Of a DNA stretch of 64,000 nucleotides, positions 1-11,342 are shown in pieces; positions within the stretch are counted from its first letter, which is position 1; each line of letters opens with the position of its first letter. The DNA is taken from NCBI RefSeq assembly GCF_035222485.1, contig NC_085920.1, positions 3,472,001 through 3,536,000 of the forward strand. The letters are read 5' to 3'. Under the pieces are notes generated by a model. The model had not been told where the DNA came from. It did no database searches and was given only the letters and a program-made list of their open reading frames with translations. The DNA is from Podospora pseudoanserina (Eukaryota; Ascomycota; Sordariomycetes; Sordariales; Podosporaceae). The position numbers and the translations under genes are program-made.

Positions 1-2
1 AC

Positions 3-899
3 TGCGACATCTTCATCGCCACCTCTTCAGGTTCAGTCAGCATAACCCCCACCCGCTTCATCCCAACCTGGCCCTGGCAGTCCCATCCCGCCGGCTACTT
101 CCAGCTCTGCAACGAATCCGACTTTGACCTCCCCCTCCGCCCCCACTCCCACTTCTTCGCCAACTACGCCCGCTCCAAAGCCGAAGCCGAGAGGGCAATC
201 TGCTCCGCCAACACAGCCAACTTCCGAACCGGCTGCCTCCGCCCGGGAAACGCAATCTACGGCCAAAAGACCGACCCCTTGGTTGGGAACATCCTCCGGG
301 AGGGGGAGTACATCGCCTTTACTCCCCAGGTGATCCAGTCATTTGTCTACTCCCGCAACGTCTCGTTGGCGCACCTCCAGTTCGAAGCCGCGCTCCTGCC
401 ATCCCCCTCTGGTACCGCCCCCCCGGCGTGTGCAGGGAGACCGTTCGTCATAACAGACGCCGGACCACCCATCACCTTCCGTGACATGGCCCTAGCATGC
501 GAGACGCTCTCCGATGCCAAGTTCGCTTACTCTGAGGCTTCGCCCCTCATCATCCACGCTATCGCTCACGTTATGGAATTCTGGTCGTTGCTCTTGGCAA
601 GAGCCCCGTTTTTGACGAGGTGGTTTGGGTGGAAAGAGGCAAAGGGACCGATCAGTATGCTCCAGCCTGCGGTGTTGAATGTGGGGATTCACTCCGTGGT
701 GGATGACAGCAAGGCCAGGAGGAGGGTGGAGGAGGGGGGGATAGGGTACACGCCTGTGGCGAGCACACTGGAGGGGATCTCGATGCAGATTTCGGAGTTT
801 AATGAGGATGTGAGGGCGGGGAGGATCAAGGGGGTGGGGTTGAGGGAGGGAAAAAAGATGGCAATGGTTGCTGAGGAGGCGGGGGCTCTTGCTTCGTAA
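3..899 (+). CDS. 3-beta-hydroxysteroid dehydrogenase/isomerase-family protein, 5' part outside window
   Basis: An open frame enters from the left edge and stops at 897-899, giving the last 298 residues. It carries the short-chain dehydrogenase catalytic signature Y-A-R-S-K at 165-179, followed by the family motif GCLRPGNAIYG, which in 3-beta-HSD proteins lies after the catalytic Tyr/Lys pair. The C-terminal part (VIQSFVYSRNVSLAHLQFEAAL) fits the V-D-N-x-A-x-A-H region of sterol dehydrogenases such as Erg26. The NAD-binding Rossmann glycine motif must lie upstream of the window. The family oxidises 3-beta-hydroxyl groups of sterols or related substrates with NAD(P). I would not call it Erg26, because the substrate-specific N-terminal half is missing. 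It faces the next gene tail to tail. Confidence 0.8.
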   Translation, partial: CDIFIATSSGSVSITPTRFIPTWPWQSHPAGYFQLCNESDFDLPLRPHSHFFANYARSKAEAERAICSANTANFRTGCLRPGNAIYGQKTDPLVGNILREGEYIAFTPQVIQSFVYSRNVSLAHLQFEAALLPSPSGTAPPACAGRPFVITDAGPPITFRDMALACETLSDAKFAYSEASPLIIHAIAHVMEFWSLLLARAPFLTRWFGWKEAKGPISMLQPAVLNVGIHSVVDDSKARRRVEEGGIGYTPVASTLEGISMQISEFNEDVRAGRIKGVGLREGKKMAMVAEEAGALAS

Positions 900-1447
900 G
901 GGGGGGTTGTGAGGAGGTGGTTGATATATATATATATCGGAGTGACAACTTGGTCAGGTTGCCAATGCCGTGAGTTTTTGGCAACGAGGTAGGTAGGGAG
1001 GGTGAAACAGACAGTCGAACAAAAACTTGGCCAACGTCACCCGGTTGGAGAAAAAAGTATAAAAGGTGAACAGCCTTACAGAGATTAACTGTGTCATATC
1101 CAATCTTGCCCTCTCTGTCTGTCTCGCGTGGGAAGCGTAGCACACACAGTCTCCCGACACCACACCTCTGTTCAACTCGAACCCAACCATAGAAACAGAC
1201 GACGAAAAGAAATAAATGTAATTCAATCCAACTGAGCGCGCCATCCCATCCAAAATGGTGCCTGGTTAATATGTCCCGTGGTATCAAGATAAAATGACCC
1301 CCTAAACGCCCATCCTTCCATCCAAAGTAACGCCAGAAACAATGCTAAACAATAACTCAACGCAAAACTCAGCGCAAAAATCCAGAAATCAACAATACGC
1401 CTCGGTAGTTTCAGAACCCCCAAGACCCAAGACTGCGCAACCCAAAC
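900..1447. other. Convergent intergenic region
   Basis: This is the 3' flank shared by two convergent genes. It holds a short TA microsatellite at about 925-936. I see no supported gene, and the frames open here lack ATG starts or recognisable content. Confidence 0.6.
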
Positions 1448-2206
1448 TCAAGAAGTAGGAGCCCTCTCCGCCCTAGGCAAAACCCTCCCCTCCTCATCCC
1501 TCGCCTTCCCCTTCCCCTTGGTAACCGTCATCCCGTGTTCCTCCTCCTCCCTCCTCCCCTCCTGCCCAACCAACCTAGGCACCTCATCACTCCCCCTCAG
1601 CATCCTACTCCCCTCTCCATAGTACTCATCCCCACTCTCCTCCCCTCCAACAAACCCCCCCCCACCACCACCTCTATTATGCGTCTCAAAATCCGGCGCC
1701 TCAATCCACTCCCTCGGCACAACACAAGGCAGCGCAACCCCAATATTCGCCGCCCTGTTCAACCACCCCGGCCCCGGCCTCCCCGTCAACTTCTCGCACA
1801 GATAACTCGTGAAATGGTTACAATTCTTGGTCAGCAAATTATACGACGTGCCCAAAAACTCCTCCGACGCCCTCCGGATGATGGAGTCAATCTCGGCTTC
1901 GGTGGCCAGGGTGAAACCGTGGAGGATCTCGGTGCGAAAGGTTCCCCCGGGGGGCAGGGTGAGGGGTTTGGTCCAGTAGACGCCTGTGAGGCCGGGGCGG
2001 TCGTGACCGCCGTAGGCGTATTCTTTGTTGTTGAGGACGACGCCTGAGTGGAGGAGGGAGGTTCCCAGGGCCCAGAGGGTGTTGGAGAGTTTTCCCGGGG
2101 GTAAGAGGTCGTAGACATGGATAGTGATTTCGGTTTTTTGGAGGGAGAGGGTGGAGCGGTGGGAGGGGCGGGAGGGGCGGGCTGGGGGGCGGGTTGAGGA
2201 TGGCAT
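1448..2206 (-). CDS. PPPDE-domain thiol peptidase (DeSI-like)
   Basis: This 252-residue protein has a PPPDE fold, found in deSUMOylating isopeptidases and related deubiquitinase-like proteins. The domain starts near residue 26 (EITIHVYDL). The putative catalytic His is H53 in LLHSGVVLNNKEYAYGG and the catalytic Cys is C129 in TKNCNHFTSYL, both in the family context. The frame stays open further upstream, but the first ATG with a good context (AAAATGCC) is at 2206, so I start there. After the domain come a Gly- and Glu-rich linker and a basic tail (KGKGKARDEEGR). The substrate (SUMO, ubiquitin or other) cannot be told from sequence. It is divergent to OLA1, about 1 kb away. Confidence 0.85.
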   Translation of the reverse strand: MPSSTRPPARPSRPSHRSTLSLQKTEITIHVYDLLPPGKLSNTLWALGTSLLHSGVVLNNKEYAYGGHDRPGLTGVYWTKPLTLPPGGTFRTEILHGFTLATEAEIDSIIRRASEEFLGTSYNLLTKNCNHFTSYLCEKLTGRPGPGWLNRAANIGVALPCVVPREWIEAPDFETHNRGGGGGGFVGGEESGDEYYGEGSRMLRGSDEVPRLVGQEGRREEEEHGMTVTKGKGKARDEEGRVLPRAERAPTS

Positions 2207-3217
2207 TTTCTTGGTGGTTTTGATGATAGTGACTGTGATGGATGGATGGGTTGATGGTTCAAGAGGTATTAGGTTTGAAAAGCGAGCAAGACTTGGGTGG
2301 TGGAGGTCAATAATGTGGCTGCGCAAGTGTAGGTCCGGATAGCTGCGATAGGCAACACTAGGTTGGTGAGGAATGGCAGAACAAAGAGCTGCTGCGCAAA
2401 CTGATTTCTGATAGCGAGGATGCCGCGACTAGGATCGGGGTTGTGAGGGGTGCATTCCGCAGGTGTTTGTGGGTTTATGATGATGAAGATGGAGATAGTT
2501 TCGGTCTAATCGTAGTCAAGACACACAAGGCAATTGTGCTGTGCGAAGAGTGATGCATCAGAAACACTTTCCAGGTGACTGCCCGCTGCTGCAGATGATG
2601 GATGGATGTCTTTCGCATCCGGCGGGCGCGGGCAGCTTATCCTTCCAGAAGACCCCACTCTGACGCTCGCGACTCGGCTAGCCCCACCCCGTCAGAGCCG
2701 GAACGCACAGTCAGGTCCCGAGGTGGCCCAAGCGCTCTCGAAAAGCTCCCCAGGTCGGCCAATCGATTCTCCAGAGCCAGACTTACCCCACTGAGATGGA
2801 TCATTTTCATTGAAATTTCTGCGCTGTGGTGCCCTGATCGTTGCTGGTGCTTTTAAAACTCCAAAAACCTTCAAGAAATTGAAGAAAAAAAGAAAACCGG
2901 CGACCAGAATATCAAGCGATCGCTGGGAAGCCCAACAAACCAAAACAAAAACTTGCCTTGAGCACAGCCTTGTCGTTCACTCTTTCAGGGCTCCTTTTAT
3001 ATCCAAAGCCTCAACTACGCGCGGCTCGTGGCACTCTTGGGTGGCCCACGAGCAAGTCACAACGGCGTCCCTTATTGGCAGTTCATTCTTCTCTTCTCCA
3101 TTACCCCTCCTTCGACCCCTCGCAGCTAGCTCTGCATTTTTCAAAAAGCCAGTGCTTGATTGCACTTTCATCTACCTTTCTACTCGTCAGTACAGCAAAA
3201 AAAGAGGTCCAGCCAGA
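2207..3217. other. Divergent promoter region between PPPDE gene and OLA1
   Basis: About 1 kb separates the two divergent starts. The OLA1 side has pyrimidine-rich stretches (about 3090-3180), typical of fungal 5' leaders. I see no gene and no clear binding-site cluster. Confidence 0.5.
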
Positions 3218-4769
3218 ATGCCCCCAAAAAAGGCCGTCGAGGAGAAGAAGGTCCTCTTGGGCCGTCCTGGTAACAACCTGAAGAGTGGTATTGTGGGTTC
3301 TTTTTTTTCCTTTTTTTTCCCTCCTTCCCTCCTTCTCCCCACTCCCTCCCTCCCTAAGCTCATATAGATAGTTCTTGCTAACCTTTTCTCTCCCTTCTAT
3401 CAGGTCGGGTTGGCGAACGTCGGCAAGTCCACGCTCTTCCAGGCCATCACCAAGTGCAACCTGGGTAACCCCGCAGTACGCATCGAACGGATTCGATCCT
3501 GAAGGGACTGGCGATGCTGATACAAGCCGCAGAACTTCCCCTATGCTACCATTGACCCAGAGGAGGCCCGCGTCATCGTCCCTGATGAGCGCTATGACTG
3601 GCTTTGCGAGAAGTACAAGCCTAAGTCGCGCGTCCCTGCCAACCTCACAGTCTACGACATCGCTGGTTTGACCCGTGGTGCCTCAACAGGAGCCGGTCTC
3701 GGCAACGCCTTCTTGTCGCACATTCGCGCCGTCGATGCCATCTTCCAGGTCGTTCGTTGCTTCGATGATGCCGAGATTATCCACGTCGAGGGTGATGTCA
3801 ACCCAACACGTGATCTCGATATCATCAGCGAGGAGCTGAGACTCAAGGACATTGAGTTCGTTGAGAAGGCCCTCGAGAACCAGAAGAAGAAGACCCGCCA
3901 GGGTGGTCAGAGTCTTCAGATGAAGCAGTGGAAGGAGGAGGAGGCCACGATCGAGAAGATCTTGGCCCATCTCAGGGACGGCAAGGAGGTCCGCAAGGGC
4001 ACCTGGGGTCCCAAGGAGGTATGTGCTTGCTTTTTGTTTTTGATCCATTCCTTCCCGTGGTTCCATGATGATAAAGGGTCCGTGACCCGAACTTTAAACC
4101 CAGCTCGTCGAATGTCTTTTTGGCATACTGAGAGTAACTTTAAATCTGAACGATATCACACATTCCAACTTGACACATGATCTTCTTTGGGGAAGTTGAT
4201 GCTAATAGAGTCAACAGATTGAGGTCATCAATCCTCTGTTTCTCCTGACGGCCAAGCCTGTCGTGTACCTTGTCAACCTTTCCGAGAAGGACTACATCCG
4301 CAAGAAGAACAAGTATCTTCCCGGTGTTGCCAAGTGGATCCAGGACAACGCTCCTGGTGATCCCATCATCCCCATCTCCGTCGCTTTCGAGGAGCGCCTG
4401 ACCCGCTTCGAGACTGACGAGGAGGTTGCTGAGGAGGAGAAGAAGGTCGGCGCCCAGTCGGCTCTTCCCAAGCTCATTGTCACCATGCGCAAGGCCCTCG
4501 ATCTCGGCAGCTTCTTCACTGTCGGCCCCGATGAGGTTCGCCAGTGGACTCTCCGCAACGGCACCAAGGCGCCCCAGGCGGCTGGTGTTATCCACACTGA
4601 CTTTGAGAAGACCTTCATCCAGGCCATCGTCTTCAAGTACGCCGACCTCAAGGAGCTCGGTGACGAAGCCGAGGTCAGATCCAAGGGGAAGATCATGACC
4701 AAGGGCAAGGACTACATCGTCGAGGACGGTGATATCCTGCACTTCAAGGCCGGTGCCGCCAAGAGCTAA
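3218..4769 (+). CDS. OLA1: Obg-like ATPase 1 (YchF family), four exons
   Basis: Exons 3218-3292, 3404-3475, 3533-4018 and 4218-4769 give 394 residues, the same length as yeast Ola1. The start MPPKK...[11 protein letters not shown] is nearly family-invariant. Exon 2 supplies the P-loop [15 protein letters not shown], split from exon 1 just upstream. Exon 3 has [14 protein letters not shown] and the switch region [10 protein letters not shown], with a long coiled-coil insertion. Exon 4 carries [17 protein letters not shown], the altered base-recognition element that favours ATP over GTP, and a C-terminal TGS domain ending in [11 protein letters not shown]. All introns have GT-AG ends and intron 1 has a GCTAAC branch site. 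The protein is a cytosolic ribosome-associated ATPase linked to translation and stress responses. No missing residue is seen. Confidence 0.97.
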
Positions 4770-5728
4770 GCTCTAAGCTCACATTAAAATTAATGATATG
4801 AAGTTTATGAGAAATGAGTAAGCAGCCTGTCGTGTAAAATACTTGGGCATCATGTCACTGAAGCTCAGGCAAGATCCTGAGAGGAGCGAGTCTGAAAAGA
4901 GGCTACATGCGTGAGCTGAGAGCTGCCATTCAGTGTCGCCTGTATCATTTCATTGTGTGGTAAGAATTGGGGGAACACAGCCTTGCTGCCTTGAAAACAA
5001 TTGCGCAGAGCATAGAAGAGCAGAATAAAAAAAACCCAATAAAAAAGTGTGAAATGATCTTCTTGACTTCTTCAGCATGACTGACCGAGTGTTGATATGT
5101 GACCCCCACTTGAGTGTTTGCTTGCCGGGAGATCGCCGGAGTGGCCACAAGGGGCGGGAGCTGTCGCTGCGGTTGGTGCCACCTGCTGCTTGCTGTACGT
5201 AGCGCCAAGCCGTCAGGGATGCCACTGTTCCACCCACCACGGCATCCATCCATCCCATGCTGTTCGTCCAGCATCGCCGGCCCAGATACATAAGTAACCA
5301 AACAGTTCTTGTGGAATGCGCCCGAAGCTGACGACGCCGTACCCGACATTGCGAATCACTCTGCAAATCCCGACCATTACATCTTTTCTCTGACAACCCA
5401 CCCAAACGACTCTGTTTTCCCCCGCGCTGTACCACTCGAGCTTGGTACCTACACACACTGCCAACGAACCCGTCACCTACCTATCTTTGCCGAGCGAGCT
5501 TCCCTTTTGGCGGGATTGCGTCACGTCTGATCCCACCACCACCACCACCACCACCACCACCGCGTTTTTCTCGTTGTCTACTACCTACGAGCTTCCTCGA
5601 CATAGAATCTAAGCAATAGTTGCATGACTGCTACCCATCGTCGACCGCCCAATGGTGGCTTATAACACAACAGAATTCAACAACACCATACAGTGAAAAA
5701 GGGGAGGGAGAGGGAAAAAGTCGAATGA
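4770..5728. other. Intergenic region upstream of the VRL1-like gene
   Basis: This is the 3' flank of OLA1 and the promoter/leader of the next gene. A CAC/ACC trinucleotide run lies at about 5535-5561, and the last 100 bases before the ATG are purine-rich. No gene is supported. Confidence 0.5.
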
Positions 5729-8700
5729 ATGCAACCCCTAAACCCCTTCCTGAGCGCCTTCCTCAAGAGCCCGGTGCTGGCGCAGTGCCTCCCGCCGCAG
5801 CAGCACATTCTCTTGGTGCCCCTGGCGGATGTGCTCCTCAACTCGCGAGACGCAGAAACAGGGGCGCCGCTGACGGCGTCGATTGGGTCGGAGGAGTTTC
5901 TCGGGAGTCATGTGGTGAGGATACCGCTTTTGAAAGGGGGGAAGGATGGACAGGGTCAGGGACAGCAGCAGAATCTAAGGGAGATGAGAGGGAAGCCGAA
6001 AATGTACGGGACGGTGAATGGGAGGAGTTTGGTGGTCAAGGACGGGGGGGTTTACACCAACAAGGGGTTTAAAGCGCTGGCCCAGGCCAACTTGCTGCAT
6101 GAGACGCTTTGGTACCCGGATACGTTGGACCCGAGGCAGTTTTTGATCTATTTTATTAACCGGCCTTTGGTGGGGTCTTGGGAGGAGGTTAGGATTGTGC
6201 CGGCTGTACCACCACCACCGTCACCGTCGTTGGCGGAGGGGGGATTGCGGAAGGTGTTGTTGAGTGAGGGGGGGACGGGGACGACAAGGAAGAAGGATAT
6301 CAAGAGTTTTCATGAGCTGCTGGTTAATTTCCCGAGTATTGCTAAGCAGATGCAGGGGGGGCTGGAGAAGCTTTTTAGGGAGTTTACGATTGTTTTTGAG
6401 AGGATATTGCCGCCTCCGCCGCCGCCGTCGGGGAAGACAGTGCCGGAGGGGGAGCCGGGGAAAGGGGTCGGGATTGCGGGGGGAGAGGGGACGAATGGGA
6501 ATGGGGCGCCGGAGAATGTGCTGACGGAGGATGATGAGGAGGTTATGAGGACTTCGTTGGAGACGGCGGTGACGACGGCGATTGATTTGTTTCAGAATGT
6601 GGACAAGCAGCAGTTGTCGCTCTTGGGGGCGACGACGGACTTGACGGGGCCGGTGGTGGAGAGGTTGATCGAGCGGTATATTGCCGAGAATGTGCACCAT
6701 TTGCTGTTTCCTAGGATTGCCGGGTTGAGGAGGCAGGATGATTTGGAACTGGAGGCCAAGATAAGGCAGATGAACAATATTGACATCTCGCAGTTGGGGA
6801 TTGCGATTGATGGGGGGATGAAGGCCAAGAGGGAGGTGGTGAGCCGGTTGGGGAATGCGGTCGAGGAGTTTAGGAAGATGCCGAATGCGAGTTGTCCGCA
6901 GGAGATGATGGAGATTTTGCTGGCGACGACGAAGGCGGCGACGCAGTTTAGCGATGGGGCGGCGACACAGGGACAGCCGAGGTCGGCGACGGAGAAGCCG
7001 GCTATGACGATAAATGCGGATACGCTGGTGTCGCTGTTGCTGTATGTGGTGATCAAGGCGCAGATCAAGCACCTCCAGGCGAGGTTGGCGTATATAAGAC
7101 ATTTCGTCTTTATCGATGATGTGGAGAGTGGTGAGATGGGATATGCGCTTAGCACCTTCGAGGCTGTGTTATCGTATCTCGACCGGGAGTCTGGAGGGCT
7201 GAGGAGGGCCAGTCGTAGGAATAAGGCTTTGTGGGATGCTGTTTCGAAGGGGGATATGCCGGAGCTGAGGAAGATCTTGGAACCAACAGAGGATGCGATC
7301 GAAGATGAGGACGATTACGGGTCTTCACGTTGGCGGAGGCGATCGTCAACTGGTTGGAGCTTCACGAATGGAGCTTCGTCAACAACTCTAGCAGCATCAG
7401 AGAGGTTCTCGGTCGGATCTGGGCTCGGTCATGTGTTTCCATTTCAAAATGGATCAGCCGAAACTCTGGAACAACCACCACCAAAACGCATCAAGAAGGT
7501 GTCGATGGACACCAGGAGTATGTCCAGCGGCTCCGAGATTTCGTTTCGGTCGTTGCCCATGAGCATCGGGACGTTCACAAGTGGGATCGAAGGCGACACT
7601 TCTATTGAGCGCCTGGTTCAAACACAGGACGCCAAAGGGGAGTCGGTTTTGATGATGGCGATTCAACATGGGCAACCACAGGTGTTGAAATACTTGTTGT
7701 CTTTTCGGCAATACTACACGGCACCGGTCATTCTGGAGGACCAGGACAACGAAGAAACAACGTTGTTCAGCGCGGCCGTGCAGCTGGGCAATGCCGAAGT
7801 CATCAACGGACTTCTTGATTACATTCTCGACTCTACGGGAGACGACAACAAGATCAGGGAGTATCTCGCTCGTCAGGACACCTGGGGGCGGAGCGCAGCG
7901 CATTATCTGTTCCACGCACCCTTTCTAATCGGTAGAATCGGCCGGTTACTCCCCTGGAGACAAAAGGACAAGAACAGGCAAACCCCATTGTTTGCTTTGT
8001 GTCGATCCTACGATAACCCAAATTACTACACCATGGTGGAGGAAGGGCTGGAGATTGCGACCAAGTGTCAGGGAGATGGCCAGCCTCTACACATTGACGA
8101 CCATGTTGATCAGAAGGGGAACACCCTTCTTCATATTGTCAACGAACCAAAACTGGCACTCAAGATCCTGCAGCAGTGCGATTTGGATGTCAACGCTACA
8201 AACGAAAAGAGGTTCACGGCGCTGATGTTGGCGAGTAAATACGGCCGGTTTGATATGGTCAGGACGCTGTTTGGCGACCCAAGAGTCGACACTGCTGCAA
8301 GAGAACTTCGAGGTCTGACGGCGGTGGAGTTGGCCAAGGACGATGACTTGCGCAATAAGATTGATGATCTTGTGCTGTTTTCCCTCTCCCACGGCAGCTC
8401 CGACTCCCGCACTACGGGAGTAGTCAGGTCATTCTTTGTCGAAGACGGCACCATCCGCTTCGTGCTCAAGTCGGGGGCCCCAGTTGACGAGCATAGCTAT
8501 GCCGTGACGACCTGTCGGAGGTCCCTGGCTGACTTTGAGCATCTCGCCAAGTTGCTGCAGATGGAAAACCCAGCGTCGTGGATCCCTTCGCTGGCGGACC
8601 TGAGATCGCCGACGCAGATCCCTTCACGGCCGAGTAGGGCGGTGCTGAAGGATTTACAAATCAGGATGGACTGGTTTTTGAAGGTGTTGCTTGCCCACCC

Positions 8701-9632
8701 GACGTTTTCCACGCACGAGATGCTGTGGGAGTTTTTCCTCGTGCCGGATCTGCAGCTGGATCAGATGGCGGAGAGGAGCAAGCTCAAGGCGGATGCGCTG
8801 TTGGAAAAGGTGCATGAGGAGCTGGAACCGGTGCAGGATCTGAGGGAGGTGGAGCAGTTTGTTGATCACGCGAGGGATATCGTGAGGAGCGTGCACTTTT
8901 CGACGAGGAGCGTGGCGAGGAGGGCGAACAATATTGGGAATGTGGTCAATGGTTTGTTTTTTCCGCCTCCATCACTGTCAGCGGTAACTAATAGGGTGTA
9001 AAGATCTCTACGAGTCCTCCACCCTCCTCTCCAAAGCGCTCGCCACCCTCCCTTTTCTCCCGCAGAATTACATCTCTGGCTTCGAAACCTACGTTCGCTC
9101 CTTGGCGCCTTCGCAGTCGTCGCCTATTTCGCAGTTTTTTTCGGCGTTTCTGGCGCTGTACAGCAATATCGAAGCTATACTCAAAGCGCTGGGGAGACCA
9201 CCGCAGACGATAGCAAAGATTGTTTCTATTCGGAAGGAGGTAGAAAGGAACTATAACACGCTTAACAGGTCAAGTAGATGGCCTTTGGGACTGCTGGATG
9301 AGACGAGGCAGAGGATGAATGAGGATAGGGAGGAGAAGGCGAGGAAGATGGAGCAGGAGGCGGAGATGCTTGGCAGGGAGCTGAGGTATACGCAGCAGAC
9401 GGTGGCGGGGGAGTTGGCGGGGTGGAGGGAGATGCATGAGAGGTTGGGGAGGAGGGCGATTAGGGATTTGGCGAGGGGGGATGGTGGTGCAGGAAAGGGG
9501 AGGTTGGAGGGGGTTAGGAGGGCGTTGAGACGGGTTAAGGAGGGGGGGGAGGGGGTGGTTAGGCCGAGGATGAGGGTTGGGTTGGTTGACGGGTTGTTGG
9601 ATGAGGGGGAGGGGAGTGGGAGCGGGGGTTAG
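5729..9632 (+). CDS. VRL1: Vrl1-like VPS9-ankyrin-PX-BAR endosomal protein
   Basis: Exons 5729-8951 and 9004-9632, joined over a 52-nt phase-1 intron with an ACTAAT branch site, encode 1283 residues. A VPS9-type region spans about residues 290-480, with INADTLVSLLLYVVIKAQ and the GEMGYALSTFEAVLSYL helix. Ankyrin repeats follow (about 490-890, for example TALMLASKYGRFDMVRTLF). A PX-like region lies at about 895-1010, then a long helical BAR-like segment that starts at the end of exon 1 and fills exon 2 (LYESSTLLSKAL to the Gly-rich end). This order is that of yeast Vrl1, a Rab5-family exchange factor and SNX-BAR subunit of the VINE endosomal coat. In the VPS9 motif the usual D-x-x-x-P is D-T-L-V-S, so Pro is replaced. 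Orthology is inferred from architecture only. Confidence 0.85.
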
Positions 9633-10004
9633 CGATGGAGGGGGGAGAGCCTACCTAGCGAGTGGCTTTTGTGTAATTTTGTGTTTTTGGTGATGGGGTT
9701 AGGATAACAAGATCGGGATTAAACGGATGGGGGATACCCGACGACTTTTCTGTTCTTTTGGCTATGAGTAAGGTTTTGTAGGGAAGAGGCAATGGGAGAA
9801 GAGGGGTTGTATTGATAGATGTGTAGGGTTATTCAGCACATATTATTTTTGAGAGAGGAATGGCCAATGCAAGCCTTCCCTGAGCTTTGCACATCATCAA
9901 CCACATTAACGATTATATCCTCAAGCAGCACGACAACCGCAACCAGCCAACTCCCAAACAAAAAACCCCCGCAAGACGTATCCAAACCTACACCACCACC
10001 GCCC

Positions 10005-10355
10005 TTACTCTTCTGCTTTTTTCCCGCCACCGTCGTCGTTACTACCCATCTTGATGCAGTTGATATTTCGCTCGGGATGTTCACGATCATACAACACATA
10101 AGTGGGATACCTAACCCAAGGGGTTATGCGCCGTGACCCCTGGACACATTGTCCGCTGTCAAGTCACCCCGCCAGCGTCGGGACATCGTTGGCAAGAAAG
10201 AGTGATGTTGCCTCCCCCCCCTCAATGTGGACTTCTTCACGGCTGCTGTTGGGAAATCGACGAATCCCCCACGAGCGAAGGTATTTCCACCTTTTACCCT
10301 CGTGCTCTGCCGCCGCGACGTGGATCTCGGATGGTTTGTATGGTTCGGCCGTCAT
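10005..10355 (-). CDS. Possible small two-exon protein, function unknown
   Basis: An ATG frame from 10355 to 10168 (62 codons plus two bases) can join, across a 57-nt GTGACT...TTAG intron, to an exon 10110-10005 ending in TAA. The product would have 97 residues. The second exon (YPTYVLYDREHPERNINC, then a Gly/Lys/Glu-rich tail) has a composition typical of real coding sequence, and the phase-2 junction fits exactly. I do not recognise the protein. The donor is not the best consensus and a further upstream exon is possible, because a GTATGT donor-like site precedes the ATG. Without transcripts this stays a proposal. Confidence 0.35.
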
Positions 10356-10612
10356 CGTGAAGACATACCTTTTGGTCTTTCTTGGGGGAGCAAACTGTCA
10401 GATGGATATGAGAGGGGAAAGAATAGTGAGGTGCCTTGGATTAGTACCTAAGTTCACGCGAGAGCTCCAGCTTTGAAGCAAAAGATAGGAAGAAAACCTT
10501 TACAGAGCCCCCTGCTTATTTACCCGATGCCCCCACCCCCAAAAAAAGCCAAAGTCTAAAAGAGGTGGCTCTCCCGAGTATCTCTTTTGACTATCAAGCG
10601 TGGAAGGACATT

Positions 10613-10770
10613 TAATAGGCTCTAACAGATAATTAAAGGGCTTAAAAAATAACTTAAGAGCCTCGAAAGATAGTTAAAAGACTTTATAAGATAGTTAAAA
10701 GGCCTTGAAAACAATACAAAGGACTCTAAAGATGGTTTAAAGGCTTGTTGATTTTCTTGCAAGGCCTTTT
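10613..10770 (+). repeat. 21-bp repeat array, locus A
   Basis: Six to seven degenerate tandem units of 20-21 bp run from 10613 to about 10745. The unit is close to TAAAAGGCCTT followed by GAAAGATAGT. The clearest units are 10634-10654, 10675-10695 and 10696-10716. After 10747 the same core (CTTGCAAGGCCTTTT) appears in inverted orientation, so the locus ends as an imperfect fold-back. The same unit occurs at two other loci in the window. Confidence 0.8.
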
Positions 10771-11342
10771 ATTGCATTGTTTAAAGGGCGAGTAAATAGG
10801 TGGAGAGGGAGCGCTGGTAAGATAAATAGGGGGCTCCGTAAGAGTTCTCTCAAAGTTAAGCCCATTTCAGTTTCGGAAGACGTAAGAACAAAGTTTTCGC
10901 ACCAATGGCTAGCCATACACAGCAGCTATGGACAGTCGTCATGGGTTATGGATAGTCGCCGGACACCTGTGATGATCTTGGATGTGATCGCCAGAGATCA
11001 GAACGGCTTCATTGTAACCAGGCTTGGGATGCCCATGCAACAACACAAGACTTTATATTTGCCAATATGGGCACCTGACTGTTCGAAAAGACAAAGTTTC
11101 AACAATTTGCGCACGTGCAGGTAAACCGCATCATATGTCAAGAGAGACATGTTGGCCCACCGACAAAGATTGGTTTCATGTATTTTATTTATCACCCACG
11201 ACACGACGTTTAAAGAAACAAAACACATTCTGGCAAACTCAACATATCCTACTCACCTGGAAGCTCATCCATCTTCTTAGAAATCACAGCCCTAAGCCAA
11301 ATCCTCAGGTATGCCACAAGGGATCATCCCTGTGGTCCATCA
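10771..11342. other. No gene seen
   Basis: AT-moderate sequence lies between the repeat array and the AAA ATPase relic. Short open frames are present on both strands, but none has recognisable content or splice support. Confidence 0.5.

Noticed and set aside
6221-7102. Long minus-strand frame inside the VRL1-like gene
   Set aside because: It is the antisense shadow of the VPS9 region, Arg/Pro/Leu-rich and without a domain.
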